Source: Nonomuraea gerenzanensis
GTDB taxonomy: Bacteria; Actinomycetota; Actinomycetes; Streptosporangiales; Streptosporangiaceae
DNA length: 64,000 bases
NCBI RefSeq assembly: GCF_020215645.1
Contig: NZ_CP084058.1
Span: 6,510,001-6,574,000, forward strand
Direction of reading: 5' to 3'
Below, piece after piece: positions 57,355 to 64,000 of the stretch (its first letter is position 1; each line of letters opens with the position of its first letter). The translations under genes and the position numbers were made by a program. The notes below the pieces were generated by a model that worked only from the letters and a program-made list of their open reading frames with translations, was not told where the DNA came from and did no database searches.

Positions 57355-58011
57355 CTACAGCAGCGGCGGGACGACGATGAGGTCGTCGTCCTCGGCGGTC
57401 ACCTCGCTGACGACGTCCACCACCCCTTCGACCCGCCGCACGGCCTCGGCGAGCGCGATGGCCTGCGACCGCCACCGCACCCGCCCGCCGATCCGCACCA
57501 CACCCGCCTCGACCTGCACCGTGAACGGGCCCGGCTCCGGCAGCACGGCACGCACCTCGGCCTCCAGTTCCTCGGCCGGGCGGGTGAACACGCGCAGCAC
57601 GTCCCGCTGGTGCAGGGTGCCGACGACCCGGCCGGTGACCACGTCGATGACGGGGAGTTGCTTGATGTGCTGGGCGTGCATCAGCCGGGCCGCCTCGCGC
57701 ACTTCGGTGCCCGGCGTGACCGTGATCGCCGGGGAGGTCATCAGCTCGGCCGCCGTGACCCCGGCCGCCTTCTCGTGCTCGCGCCGCTGCTTGCGCGACT
57801 CGAACAGCGACACGCTGTGCCGTACCGGATCGATCTCCTTCAGCAGCAGATCGTCCTCCGAGACCACCCCGATCGGACGGCGGTCGGCGTCCACGACGGC
57901 GACCGCGCCGACCGCGAACCGCTTCATCGCGGCCACGATCTCGGCGAACGACGCCTCCGCCCGCACCGCGATCGCCACCCGTCCCATGACGTCCTTGACT
58001 TCGATCGACAT
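57355..58011 (-). CDS. CBS-pair and BON domain protein
   Basis: A 218-residue protein: CBS 1 VKDVMGRVAIAVRAEASFAE to PIGVVSEDDLLLKEID, a charged linker, CBS 2 AAELMTSPAITVTPGTEVRE to VVGTLHQRDVLRVFTRPAEE, and BON VQVEAGVVRIGGRVRWRSQA to VEGVVDVVSEV. Same architecture as the 52774 and 54059 genes but on the other strand and more diverged. The ATG at 58011 with AGAGGTGGAC upstream is preferred to the ATG at 58038. DosR-like sites lie in the divergent gap upstream. Confidence 0.92.
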   Translation of the reverse strand: MSIEVKDVMGRVAIAVRAEASFAEIVAAMKRFAVGAVAVVDADRRPIGVVSEDDLLLKEIDPVRHSVSLFESRKQRREHEKAAGVTAAELMTSPAITVTPGTEVREAARLMHAQHIKQLPVIDVVTGRVVGTLHQRDVLRVFTRPAEELEAEVRAVLPEPGPFTVQVEAGVVRIGGRVRWRSQAIALAEAVRRVEGVVDVVSEVTAEDDDLIVVPPLL

Positions 58012-58087
58012 GACGTCCACCTCTCTTCCACCTCCCACGCTCCCGTACGGCGGCCCGCGCGGTCAGCGCCGAACGACCCCGATGATC

Positions 58088-58164
58088 AGGCCGAAGGTCC
58101 CGCGTCCCGGGGCGGCGGGCACCTCGCAGGGCCGGAGGTCGGGGGCGCGTGGGACGAAGGGCCC
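58088..58164. promoter_or_regulatory. two DosR/OsdR-like half-conserved boxes in the divergent gap
   Basis: AGGCCGAAGGTCCC at 58088-58101 (minus-strand GGGACCTTCGGCCT, 10 of 14 to the DosR consensus) and GGGACGAAGGGCCC at 58151-58164 (11 of 14) lie between the divergent CBS-BON and HTH-PNPOx genes, 63 bp apart (six helical turns). Either gene could be controlled from them. Confidence 0.45.
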
Positions 58165-58249
58165 TGCACGTGCGGGGAGCCGATGGGTAGCGTCACCACA
58201 TGACCGCCGCACGACGGCGGGCCCTGCGTCACTCTTGGAGGACACGCTC

Positions 58250-58906
58250 ATGACCGGATACGGAGACTTCGGACGTCGCATCCACCACCTCCGCGATCGG
58301 CTCGGCCTCTCACTGGAGCAGGTCGCCGAGCGCGCCGACATGTCGGCCGGCTACATCCACTGGCTGGAGACCCATCTGGGCACCCCCGACAGGGGCACGG
58401 TGATCCGGCTGGCCAGGGCGCTGGAGACCACAGCGGAGGACCTGCTCGGAGGCGGCCGCGACCGTCCGCCCGGCCAGGGGGCCGCGATGGACGAGCCGGT
58501 CCTGGAGGTGCTGGAGCCCGAGGAGTGCCTGCGGCTGGTGGCGCCCGGCGGGATCGGCCGGGTGGCGTTCAACGGCTCGCACGGGCCGACGGTGCTGCCC
58601 GTCAACTACAGGCTGTACGAGGGTGCCGTCGTCTTCCGCACCGCTCGTGGCGGTCCCATGGACGCCGATCTGCGTACGGGTGCGGAAGGGGTGGACATCA
58701 TGATCGCCTTCCAGGTGGACCGGATCGACGAGGCGCAGCGGGCGGGGTGGAGCGTGCTCATCCAGGGGGCCGCCCACCACGTGCCGGAGGACGAGGTGGC
58801 CAAGGTGTCCGGGGCCGGTGTCACGCCGTGGGCGGGCGGCGAGCGGCACCTGTACATCCGGATCGTCCCCCAGCAGGTCACCGGGCGCCGCATCCACGGC
58901 TTCTGA
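58250..58906 (+). CDS. HTH (XRE) and pyridoxamine-5'-phosphate-oxidase-like fusion protein
   Basis: A 218-residue protein. Residues 5-70 are an XRE helix-turn-helix (RIHHLRDRLGLSLEQVAERA, DMSAGYIHWLETHLGTPDRG); residues ~85-215 are an FMN-binding split barrel of the PNPOx-like group (VLEPEECLRLVAPGGIGRVA, PTVLPVNYRLYEGAVVFRTA, SVLIQGAAHHV). A flavin- or redox-sensing regulator is a reasonable inference. The ATG follows TTGGAGGACACGCTC. Its 3' end has been copied into a downstream tandem repeat. Confidence 0.9.
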   Translation: MTGYGDFGRRIHHLRDRLGLSLEQVAERADMSAGYIHWLETHLGTPDRGTVIRLARALETTAEDLLGGGRDRPPGQGAAMDEPVLEVLEPEECLRLVAPGGIGRVAFNGSHGPTVLPVNYRLYEGAVVFRTARGGPMDADLRTGAEGVDIMIAFQVDRIDEAQRAGWSVLIQGAAHHVPEDEVAKVSGAGVTPWAGGERHLYIRIVPQQVTGRRIHGF

Positions 58907-58990
58907 GCGCCCGCGTCAGGATGGCTTCTGGGCGCCGGCGTCACGATGGCTTCTGGGCGTCGGGGTGGCTTCTGGGCGCCGGCGTCACGG
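58897..58990 (+). repeat. ~25-bp degenerate tandem repeat starting at a gene end
   Basis: GGCTTCTGGGCGCCGGCGTC-type units begin at 58898 (in the stop region of the HTH-PNPOx gene, with TGA in place of TGG), 58922, 58947 and 58966. The third copy is shorter. The array ends in the last codons of the convergent flavodoxin gene. Confidence 0.85.
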
Positions 58991-59503
58991 TGCCGTGACG
59001 GGGAACGAGGCCGCCAGGCTCTCGCCCCACTGCCTGGCCCGCTCCAGCTCCCCCGCCACCAGCGGTCCTTCCGTCCCGGTGACGTAGAAGCTCTGCGCCG
59101 GCGCCGCGGCCCTGACGCCGAGACGGCGCAGCCGCTTGGCGATGCCGCGGGCGGCGGAGCCGGGCATGCGCGGCTTGGCGACGCGGGTGTCGAAGGCGGC
59201 CGAGGCGATCGCGGCCGAAGCCGTGGTCAGCGTCGCCAGCCATTCGCGTACGCCGTCACCCCGGGAGACCAGCGGCCGGGTGGCCTGCTGGGCGGCGGAG
59301 CGGCGGGTGGAGGCGCGGCTCATGGAGAAGGCGTGCGTCGGCCCGCCCACCACGAGCAGCGCGACCTCCGGCCCCACCTTCGCGGGCGCGGCGGCGACCT
59401 CGGTCACCTCCACCCGCAGGCGGGTGGCCAGCCCTTCCGCGATCGCCTCGGCGATCTGCCCGGTGTTGCCGAACATCGATTCGTACACGACCAGCGCGTC
59501 CAT
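58985..59503 (-). CDS. flavodoxin-family protein
   Basis: A 172-residue flavodoxin: FMN phosphate loop VVYESMFGNTGQIAEAIAEG at residues 5-24 and LLVVGGPTHAFSMSRASTRR for the isoalloxazine loop. It carries electrons or acts as a small NAD(P)H:quinone oxidoreductase. The ATG at 59503 overlaps the CBS gene stop (TGATG) and has GGGAGG at good spacing; a GTG one codon earlier is less well placed. Its 3' end touches the tandem repeat. Confidence 0.9.
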   Translation of the reverse strand: MDALVVYESMFGNTGQIAEAIAEGLATRLRVEVTEVAAAPAKVGPEVALLVVGGPTHAFSMSRASTRRSAAQQATRPLVSRGDGVREWLATLTTASAAIASAAFDTRVAKPRMPGSAARGIAKRLRRLGVRAAAPAQSFYVTGTEGPLVAGELERARQWGESLAASFPVTAP

Positions 59504-59988
59504 CACGCGCCTCCCATCGGGTTGTCATGGGGCAGGACGGGTTCGAGGTGGAACATCCCGGTGACCACCTCGCCGGGCTCCGTGGTGGCGGGCCTGGCCC
59601 GCCCGGCGACGGCCGACAGCACGTCCCTGGCCGTGACCAGCCCGACCAGCCCGTCGTCGGACACCACCGGCACGGCGTCGCACCCGGCGTCGAGCATGAG
59701 GGCCGCGACCCTGCTGAGCGGCGTGTCCTGGCGTGCCCGGGGCGCGGGGTCGCGGCCGAGCAGCGTACGGACGGGGCGGCTGGACTGCTCCTGCGGCCCG
59801 CCGGACCAGGACGCGGCGAGCCGCTCGCGGGTCAGGATGCCCAGCACGTGCCGCCCGTCCACGACCGGCAGGTGGTGCACCTGCGCCCTGCGCATCAGCT
59901 CCCAGGCCATCAGCGGCGACTCGCCGGCTTTGACGGCCACCAGGACGCGGGTCATCACCTGCCCGGCGGTCAGCGACTCCATGTTCAT
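59503..59988 (-). CDS. CBS-pair protein
   Basis: A 161-residue protein consisting of two CBS motifs: GQVMTRVLVAVKAGESPLMA to RHVLGILTRERLAASW, and RDPAPRARQDTPLSRVAALM to LVGLVTARDVLSAVAG. No BON domain. The ATG at 59988 has GAGGAGGC upstream; the frame is open earlier but without codon bias. It is coupled to the flavodoxin gene, suggesting adenylate-linked redox control, and a DosR-like palindrome lies about 100 bp upstream. Confidence 0.9.
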   Translation of the reverse strand: MNMESLTAGQVMTRVLVAVKAGESPLMAWELMRRAQVHHLPVVDGRHVLGILTRERLAASWSGGPQEQSSRPVRTLLGRDPAPRARQDTPLSRVAALMLDAGCDAVPVVSDDGLVGLVTARDVLSAVAGRARPATTEPGEVVTGMFHLEPVLPHDNPMGGA

Positions 59989-60078
59989 GACGCCTCCTCG
60001 GTGCGTGGCCCGTCCGCTGGGGATCGGCCATCGCGGCACTCGCCTCCACCGTGCCGGGAACCCGGCTCCCGGCGCGCG

Positions 60079-60149
60079 GGGACGAAGTCCCGGAACCGGC
60101 GCCATTGGTCCTCGGCCGCTTCCCGTACCGCACAGAGGTGCCATTGGTC
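60079..60149. promoter_or_regulatory. GGGAC-N3-GTCCC palindrome and paired GCCATTGGTC repeats
   Basis: GGGACGAAGTCCC at 60079-60091 is a perfect palindrome, one base shorter than a DosR box. GCCATTGGTC occurs at 60111-60120 and again at 60140-60149. All lie in the divergent gap between the CBS (59988, minus) and coiled-coil (60228, plus) genes. A shared hypoxia-type control region is inferred. Confidence 0.45.
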
Positions 60150-60227
60150 CCTCGGGATGAGGGCGTTCGCCGGTGTCGCCTGCCTCGGGGAGGGGTCACC
60201 ATGGGCTCATCAGGAGGTGAACCGATC

Positions 60228-60404
60228 ATGATCGGTGGACGCGTGATCATGGAAGCGCCGCTCGTCGACGCGGAGCTGCTGGTGCTGAAGAAGCGGGTCG
60301 ACGGCTTGGAGGAGCAGGTGCGCACGCTGACGGCCGCGAACCTGGCCCTCGTACGCAGCATCGAGAACCTGCAGCGGACCTCGCCGGTGCCGCAGGCCGA
60401 CTGA
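60228..60404 (+). CDS. small coiled-coil protein
   Basis: A 58-residue protein with heptad-like spacing (AELLVLKKRVDGLEEQVRTL, AANLALVRSIENLQ) predicting one coiled coil. The ATG at 60228 has AGGAGGTGA upstream at good spacing, better than the in-frame ATG at 60201. No family recognised. First of three small genes on this strand, divergent from the CBS-flavodoxin pair. Confidence 0.65.
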   Translation: MIGGRVIMEAPLVDAELLVLKKRVDGLEEQVRTLTAANLALVRSIENLQRTSPVPQAD

Positions 60405-60527
60405 CGATCCGGGTGCCGTGCTCAGGATCGGGATCCGTGGGGCACGGCGACCGGGCCGCGTGCCCGGGCTCGGAGCGGCGCGGCGCGGCCGCGTCCCCCA
60501 GGCGCAACCGGTGGAAGGGAGGCCGTC

Positions 60528-60617
60528 ATGGATTGGCCACTCGCGATCGTCCTGGTCTCGATGGTCATCGCCGTCATGGTGATCATCACGTCGCTCATCG
60601 CCCGGCCGAAGAGGTAG
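60528..60617 (+). CDS. 29-residue single-span membrane miniprotein
   Basis: ATG at 60528 with GGAAGGGAGG 6 nt upstream encodes MDWPLAIVLVSMVIAVMVII followed by TSLIARPKR and a TAG at 60615. One transmembrane helix with a basic C-terminal end, so the C-terminus is probably cytoplasmic. The strong Shine-Dalgarno and coherent sequence support translation. Function unknown; stress-island miniproteins often modulate membrane enzymes. Confidence 0.6.
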   Translation: MDWPLAIVLVSMVIAVMVIITSLIARPKR

Positions 60618-60721
60618 CCCGTGGCCGGGGTGCGGACGCGCGGGAGTCCCGGGCTCCCGCGCGCCGGCGGCCAAGGTGGCGACGAGCTGGGCGCTTCCTT
60701 CGGCGCCGCCGGGGTAGGGGC

Positions 60722-60877
60722 ATGCGCATGGCCACACTCATGGACCGGGTTCGCGCATATCTGCGCAGCCCCAAGGGCAAGCAGCAGATCGAGCAGGCGA
60801 AGCGCATGGCGCGTGACCCCCGTAACCAGCACAAGGCACGGCAGCTCCTGGCGCGACTGCGGGGGCGGCGGCACTGA
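60722..60877 (+). CDS. small basic conserved-type protein
   Basis: A 51-residue protein (ATG 60722; an ATG two codons later is also possible) rich in Arg and Lys: RVRAYLRSPKGKQQIEQAKR, ARDPRNQHKARQLLARLRGR. Similar short helical, basic proteins are widespread and unnamed in actinomycetes; nucleic-acid binding is possible but unproven. A GGGG stretch precedes the start. Last of the three small genes. Confidence 0.6.
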   Translation: MRMATLMDRVRAYLRSPKGKQQIEQAKRMARDPRNQHKARQLLARLRGRRH

Positions 60878-60928
60878 CGCGCCGCGCGGCCCTGTGCGCT
60901 CCCCTTACCTGGAGCCATGTGCTCCCCA

Positions 60929-62098
60929 TTACCTGAGGCGGCGGCCGAGGCGTTGCATGGGGAGTTCGAGATAGCGATGGCTCAGCCAGCTGGCCGGCAG
61001 GAGCAGGCACAGGAAGATCGCGCTGACACCGAGCTGAGACGGCAGGGGCGACCAGCGCATCTCCCCCGCCACCTCCATCACCACCAGCAGGATCGGCAGA
61101 TGGACGAGGTAGAGAGAGTAGCTGATCGCCCCGAGCCAGGTCAGCACGGCGGGTAAGCGGCGGGCGCGCAACGCCATGGCGGCGGCGAAGGTGAGCGCCG
61201 CGAGGAGGATGGTCAGCCCCCACACGTCCGGCCGCACCCACCACCACCCGGCGTTGAGCGCCCACAACGGCGTCGCCGCCACGACCACGGCGGTGACGGC
61301 CACCGGCCACAGCGGCCCGGCGCCGCTCTCCCACCTGCGGACGGCCGTCCCGGCGAACATCACCGCCACGATCGCCACCCCGAACCAGGGCACCCGGCTG
61401 CTCAGCAGCACCAGCGCCAGCGCCATCACGCCCAGCACGCAGGCCGCGACCCTGCGCCCGCGCCCGGAGACCACGCAGTACATCCCGGCCGCGAACACCC
61501 CGCACGACACCCAGGCCGGCCACCCGCCCGTCACCACCGGCCCGGACAGGACCAGCCCGGCGACGCCGCCGGCCACCGCGAGCAGCGCGGGCAGCACACC
61601 CCACCGATCCCGCACGCCGCCGGCGAACAGCGCGGCGGCCAGCAGGTAGAAGACCATCTCGTACGACAGCGTCCACATGGTGTTCAGCACGCCCGCCAGG
61701 CCCACCACGTCCAGGAGCATCGTCGCGTGCGCGGCGACGGACGACAGGTCCCTGGGCACCTCGGGCCGCACCGGGATCCACCAGGCCAGCGCGAGGACCA
61801 GGGCGATGACCGCCAGGTAGAGCGGGTACAGCCGGAAGGCGCGGCCGACCCAGAAGGCGCGCAGGTCGCCGTGTCGTTCCAGGGAGGTGGGGATGATGTA
61901 GCCGCTGACCAGGAAGAACACCAGCACGCCGTACACGCCCAGGTTGATCGCGGTGGGCCGCAGCCACGGCATCGCCCAGGTGGTGAGATGCTCCCCCACC
62001 ACGGCGAGCGCGCCGATGCCGCGCAACGCGTCCAGCCAGGCGAGCCTGGTGGAGACCTGGCGTTCGGTACGGGGGACGGCGGGGAGGGCCAGGGGCAT
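60929..62098 (-). CDS. acyltransferase family 3 (OafA/YrhL-type) membrane protein
   Basis: A 389-residue integral membrane O-acyltransferase: RLAWLDALRGIGALAVVGEH with the catalytic-type His, the GVYGVLVFFLVSGYIIPTSL motif, and about ten spans ending in LSHRYLELPMQRLGRR. Such enzymes acylate polysaccharides, lipids or antibiotics at the membrane. The frame stays open for ~1000 codons but family similarity starts at the ATG at 62098. A TATACC sequence lies just upstream on the minus strand. Confidence 0.92.
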   Translation of the reverse strand: MPLALPAVPRTERQVSTRLAWLDALRGIGALAVVGEHLTTWAMPWLRPTAINLGVYGVLVFFLVSGYIIPTSLERHGDLRAFWVGRAFRLYPLYLAVIALVLALAWWIPVRPEVPRDLSSVAAHATMLLDVVGLAGVLNTMWTLSYEMVFYLLAAALFAGGVRDRWGVLPALLAVAGGVAGLVLSGPVVTGGWPAWVSCGVFAAGMYCVVSGRGRRVAACVLGVMALALVLLSSRVPWFGVAIVAVMFAGTAVRRWESGAGPLWPVAVTAVVVAATPLWALNAGWWWVRPDVWGLTILLAALTFAAAMALRARRLPAVLTWLGAISYSLYLVHLPILLVVMEVAGEMRWSPLPSQLGVSAIFLCLLLPASWLSHRYLELPMQRLGRRLR

Positions 62099-62500
62099 AG
62101 GGGTCAAGGTATAGGAAACGTGATCCCGGAGACACCGGGGCCGCCTCATCCCGGGCCAGTAGGCTGTCCCCCACGAGGGCCGCCCGGCCACAGGTTTTCC
62201 CGTTCCGGCTGCCCGCGGCCGCGAGCAGACGGGAGTTCGGTCATGACGAGCCACGACCAGCGGACGACGAGCGGCACCGCCTGGCGCTCGCTCCCGACGT
62301 GGTGTTCCACGGGCCGCTGGGACAGGGCGTCGGGCGCGGTGCGGTAGTGGTCTTCGCGGGGCCGCTGCCCGGCTAGCACTCGCCGGCGCCGGCCCCACCG
62401 CACGTGGTCGCGCGCTCGCCGCCGCCTCGTGCGTCCTCCGCCGGCCCTGGGGTAGCAGCCGTCCATGAACGGCAGTTTCCCGACGGGCAAGGAGCAGCCC
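62099..62500. other. 402-bp gap with a possible SnoaL-like remnant
   Basis: Between the divergent acyltransferase and unknown-protein genes. On the plus strand 62254-62376 a short frame reads DERHRLALAPDVVFHGPLGQ and ends in TAG; APDVVFHGPLG resembles SnoaL/NTF2-like polyketide-cyclase-type proteins, but there is no start and the rest of the domain is absent. It may be a relic. No promoter is clear. Confidence 0.35.
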
Positions 62501-63259
62501 ATGAGTCAGCCGTGGACCTCCCTGTCCAGATCGGCCCTGGCCGCCGCCTTCGGTACGGCGGCCCGCCTGCGGGGCGGGCGGCCGTTGCACCCGTCCGGGC
62601 TCGTGTTCGACGCGCACCTGCGCCTGCACGGGACGGCACGCCGATGGGGCGCCCCGTTCCTCGACGAGCCGATGGAGCTGCGCGGAATGGCCCGCCTGTC
62701 CCGCTCCATCGGCGTGCCCTGGCCGCTCCCGGACATCCTGGGCATCGCCTTCCGCTGGCAACAGGCCGGCGCGACCGCCGAGCTGCTGCTGGCCACCACG
62801 GGCCGTTCCGCGCTGGGCCGCCGTCTGCTCCGGCCCGCGACCCGGTGGACGGGCCTGTACACCTCGCTGTTCCCGTACCGGACGGGTGAGCGGCGGCTGC
62901 TGCTGGGCGCGCTGCTGCACGCGCCCGTGCCGGTGCCCGCCACGTTCGACGCCCTGACCCGAGCCGTCGCGGCCGGCCCGCTCACGCTCGAACTGCTCGC
63001 CGCCGACCCCTCGGGGCCGTGGCAGCTGCTCGGCCAGGCGCGGCTGTTCGCTCCGGCGTCGCCGGACGCGGACCGGCCGACGCGGTTCAACCCCCTGCGG
63101 CATCCCGTCCCGGGGCTGCGCCCGGCGGGCTGGCCGAACGAGGTCCGCGACGCCGCCTACACGGCCGCCCAGCGGGTGCCCGACGCCGGCACGGACGACC
63201 GTCCGGCGTACGATACGGAGTACTCGCAACCGGTGCGAGAAGGGACATCCCATGCCTGA
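62501..63259 (+). CDS. conserved protein of unknown function
   Basis: A 252-residue protein starting at ATG 62501 with AAGGAGC upstream (an ATG at 62465 is less likely). LRGGRPLHPSGLVFDAHLRL, ELRGMARLSRSIGVPWPLPD and SLFPYRTGERRLLLGALL are reminiscent of an actinobacterial family sometimes labelled phosphodiesterase, but no catalytic motif is visible and I cannot support that label. No signal peptide or membrane span. It overlaps the next small ORF by 8 bp. Confidence 0.75.
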   Translation: MSQPWTSLSRSALAAAFGTAARLRGGRPLHPSGLVFDAHLRLHGTARRWGAPFLDEPMELRGMARLSRSIGVPWPLPDILGIAFRWQQAGATAELLLATTGRSALGRRLLRPATRWTGLYTSLFPYRTGERRLLLGALLHAPVPVPATFDALTRAVAAGPLTLELLAADPSGPWQLLGQARLFAPASPDADRPTRFNPLRHPVPGLRPAGWPNEVRDAAYTAAQRVPDAGTDDRPAYDTEYSQPVREGTSHA

Positions 63260-63422
63260 TGGGTTGCAAGTCATCGGTATCGGGCTGCATCGGACCGGAT
63301 CGATGTCGGTGAAGACGGACGAGGAGCAGCGGCGGGCGGCGGAGTCCGGGTTCGCGCGGATGCAGGAGGCGCTGGCCACGGTCGTGACGACGACCTTCGA
63401 CGGGCGGATGTCGGACGGGTGA
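63252..63422 (+). CDS. 56-residue ORF with sulfotransferase-like N-terminus
   Basis: ATG 63252 with AAGGGA upstream; stop TGA 63420-63422. The N-terminus DGLQVIGIGLHRTGSMSVK resembles the start of P-loop sulfotransferases (VIGxGxxRTGTxSLK), but then departs into a charged helix (DEEQRRAAESGFARMQEALA). It may be a truncated sulfotransferase or an unrelated small protein. It overlaps the preceding gene's end by 8 bp and a tiny ORF downstream by 4 bp. Confidence 0.55.
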   Translation: MPDGLQVIGIGLHRTGSMSVKTDEEQRRAAESGFARMQEALATVVTTTFDGRMSDG

Positions 63423-63505
63423 ACGCCGGCGGGAACCTGCCGCGCAACATCCGTACGGCGATGAGCCAGGCCGGAGCCCGCACGGGCGGAGCGGTCCGGC
63501 GCTGA
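63419..63505 (+). CDS. 28-residue basic ORF (tentative)
   Basis: GTG at 63419 overlaps the preceding stop (GTGA) and opens a frame ending in TGA at 63503-63505. The sequence is Asn/Gly/Arg-rich (NAGGNLPRNIRTAMSQAGAR). No separate Shine-Dalgarno; it would depend on translational coupling. Kept only because of the overlap and good third-position bias. Confidence 0.3.
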   Translation: MNAGGNLPRNIRTAMSQAGARTGGAVRR

Positions 63506-63541
63506 CGGTTGACCGGGCGAGCCCGGGGCAGTTGCGAGCAC

Positions 63542-63775
63542 ATGGACGACAGACGCCCCGAGGAGATGCCACCCGCCGTCGGCCAGGTCTGCGGAGAGTC
63601 CGACACGCTCGCCGCACGGGCCGGAGTCGAGGTGCGGCGCACCCCGCGACCGATCCCCGCCGAGCCGGTGGAGCCGCCGCCCGATCCCGAGGAGAAGGCG
63701 GAGGAGGAGCGGCGCGAGGCGGCCCGCGAGCCCGGCGAGGACGACGCCCAGACGGGCACCGAACCCACCGACTGA
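63542..63775 (+). CDS. small acidic, Pro/Glu-rich protein
   Basis: A 77-residue protein starting at ATG 63542 (a TTG at 63509 is an alternative). The N-terminal part (DDRRPEEMPPAVGQVCGESD) is followed by an acidic, presumably disordered tail (PPPDPEEKAEEERREAAREP). No domain recognised. Third-position bias is good. Function unknown. Confidence 0.5.
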   Translation: MDDRRPEEMPPAVGQVCGESDTLAARAGVEVRRTPRPIPAEPVEPPPDPEEKAEEERREAAREPGEDDAQTGTEPTD

Positions 63776-64000
63776 CCGCGAGCCCGAAGCGCCATGCGGC
63801 GTCGGTCCGGGCCGCTCTGTTCCACGTGGTGGAACCTCATGGAAGGCCCGAGGGGATGAGCGGACGAAGGATCGATCGGGAAAAGGGCGCGAGATGGCCC
63901 CATCCCCTTGGGCGGACAACTCGGACACTGCGGACGGCTCGGACACTGCAGACAGCACGCACCCAGCGCACAGTGCGCACCCATCGCACTCACCGCACAG
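63776..64000. other. window end, non-coding with inverted and simple repeats
   Basis: GTTCCAC GTG GTGGAAC forms a 7-bp-arm inverted repeat at 63819-63835. From 63915 to the end there is simple repetition of CGGACACTGC-like and GCGCAC-like units. No supported gene. The sequence stops inside this region. Confidence 0.5.

Noticed and set aside
63819..63835. parS-like palindrome GTTCCAC-GTG-GTGGAAC
   Set aside because: A true parS is a 14-16-bp GTTTCACGTGAAAC-type site without a central insertion; the central spacer here differs and no par genes are near.
62099..63958. N-terminal ~620 codons of a 1009-codon minus-strand frame ending in the acyltransferase
   Set aside because: Only the part from ATG 62098 resembles a protein family; the rest is low-complexity and antisense to other genes.

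Overview
The window is GC-rich, strongly G/C-third-position coding DNA from an actinomycete. A mycothiol-dependent (maleylpyruvate isomerase fold) enzyme, a deazaflavin/F420-type nitroreductase, DUF4097, DUF1707 and CGNR proteins, many GTG starts and a 2-methylisoborneol/encapsulin locus point to Streptosporangiaceae (Nonomuraea-like) or a close relative; the genus is an inference. No rRNA, tRNA, CRISPR array or complete insertion sequence was seen.

Layout. 1-7.1 kb: the tail of an OmpR-type response regulator, a MerR regulator, a class C beta-lactamase-fold hydrolase, then a tightly coupled operon (ribbon-helix-helix protein, DUF4097, DrrAB-type ABC exporter, DUF1707) behind a 14-bp-arm palindrome, and a leucine-carboxymethyltransferase-type methyltransferase. 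7.1-11.2 kb: a broken GNAT gene, a chromate operon with ChrB split into two genes plus ChrA, and an anti-sigma ATPase diverging from a STAS protein. 11.3-16 kb: a DUF3800 protein and a translationally coupled trio (cucumopine-synthase-like protein, FAD amine oxidoreductase, P450) that looks like an undescribed small-molecule pathway. 16-31.4 kb: housekeeping and accessory enzymes and transporters with local regulators, several having clear operators, including an ECF41 sigma factor behind a textbook ECF41 promoter.

31.5-35 kb: the 2-methylisoborneol locus: family 2B encapsulin shell with a cyclic-nucleotide-binding insert, 2-MIB synthase (the cargo) and GPP C-methyltransferase. 36.5-40.6 kb: SDR, hydrolase, Dps, VOC and a secreted beta-propeller-like protein. 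40.7-44 kb: a 1107-residue STAND-type NTPase with TPR array and a short N-terminal amyloid-like motif, a candidate NLR-like immune receptor. 44.2-45.2 kb: gene remnants, including an MFS pseudogene.

45.2-50.2 kb: a compact RiPP operon: a 42-residue cysteine-free precursor, SagB/ThcOx-type dehydrogenase, YcaO, TfuA and an MFS exporter, with no E1-like or F-protein cyclodehydratase partner in view. This is the best candidate for an undescribed system. 50.2-52.5 kb: a second anti-sigma ATPase, a LuxR regulator and a small secreted protein.

52.7-60.9 kb: a stress/dormancy island of CBS-BON proteins, universal stress protein, F420-type nitroreductase, group-2 sigma factor, HTH-PNPOx protein, flavodoxin and small proteins, with DosR/OsdR-like GGGAC palindromes in several intergenic gaps. 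60.9-64 kb: an acyltransferase, a conserved unknown and several tiny ORFs.

Two features recur across the window: promoters whose -10 lies 6-8 nt before the start codon (probable leaderless mRNAs), and short tandem repeats of 14-25 bp at gene 3' ends.
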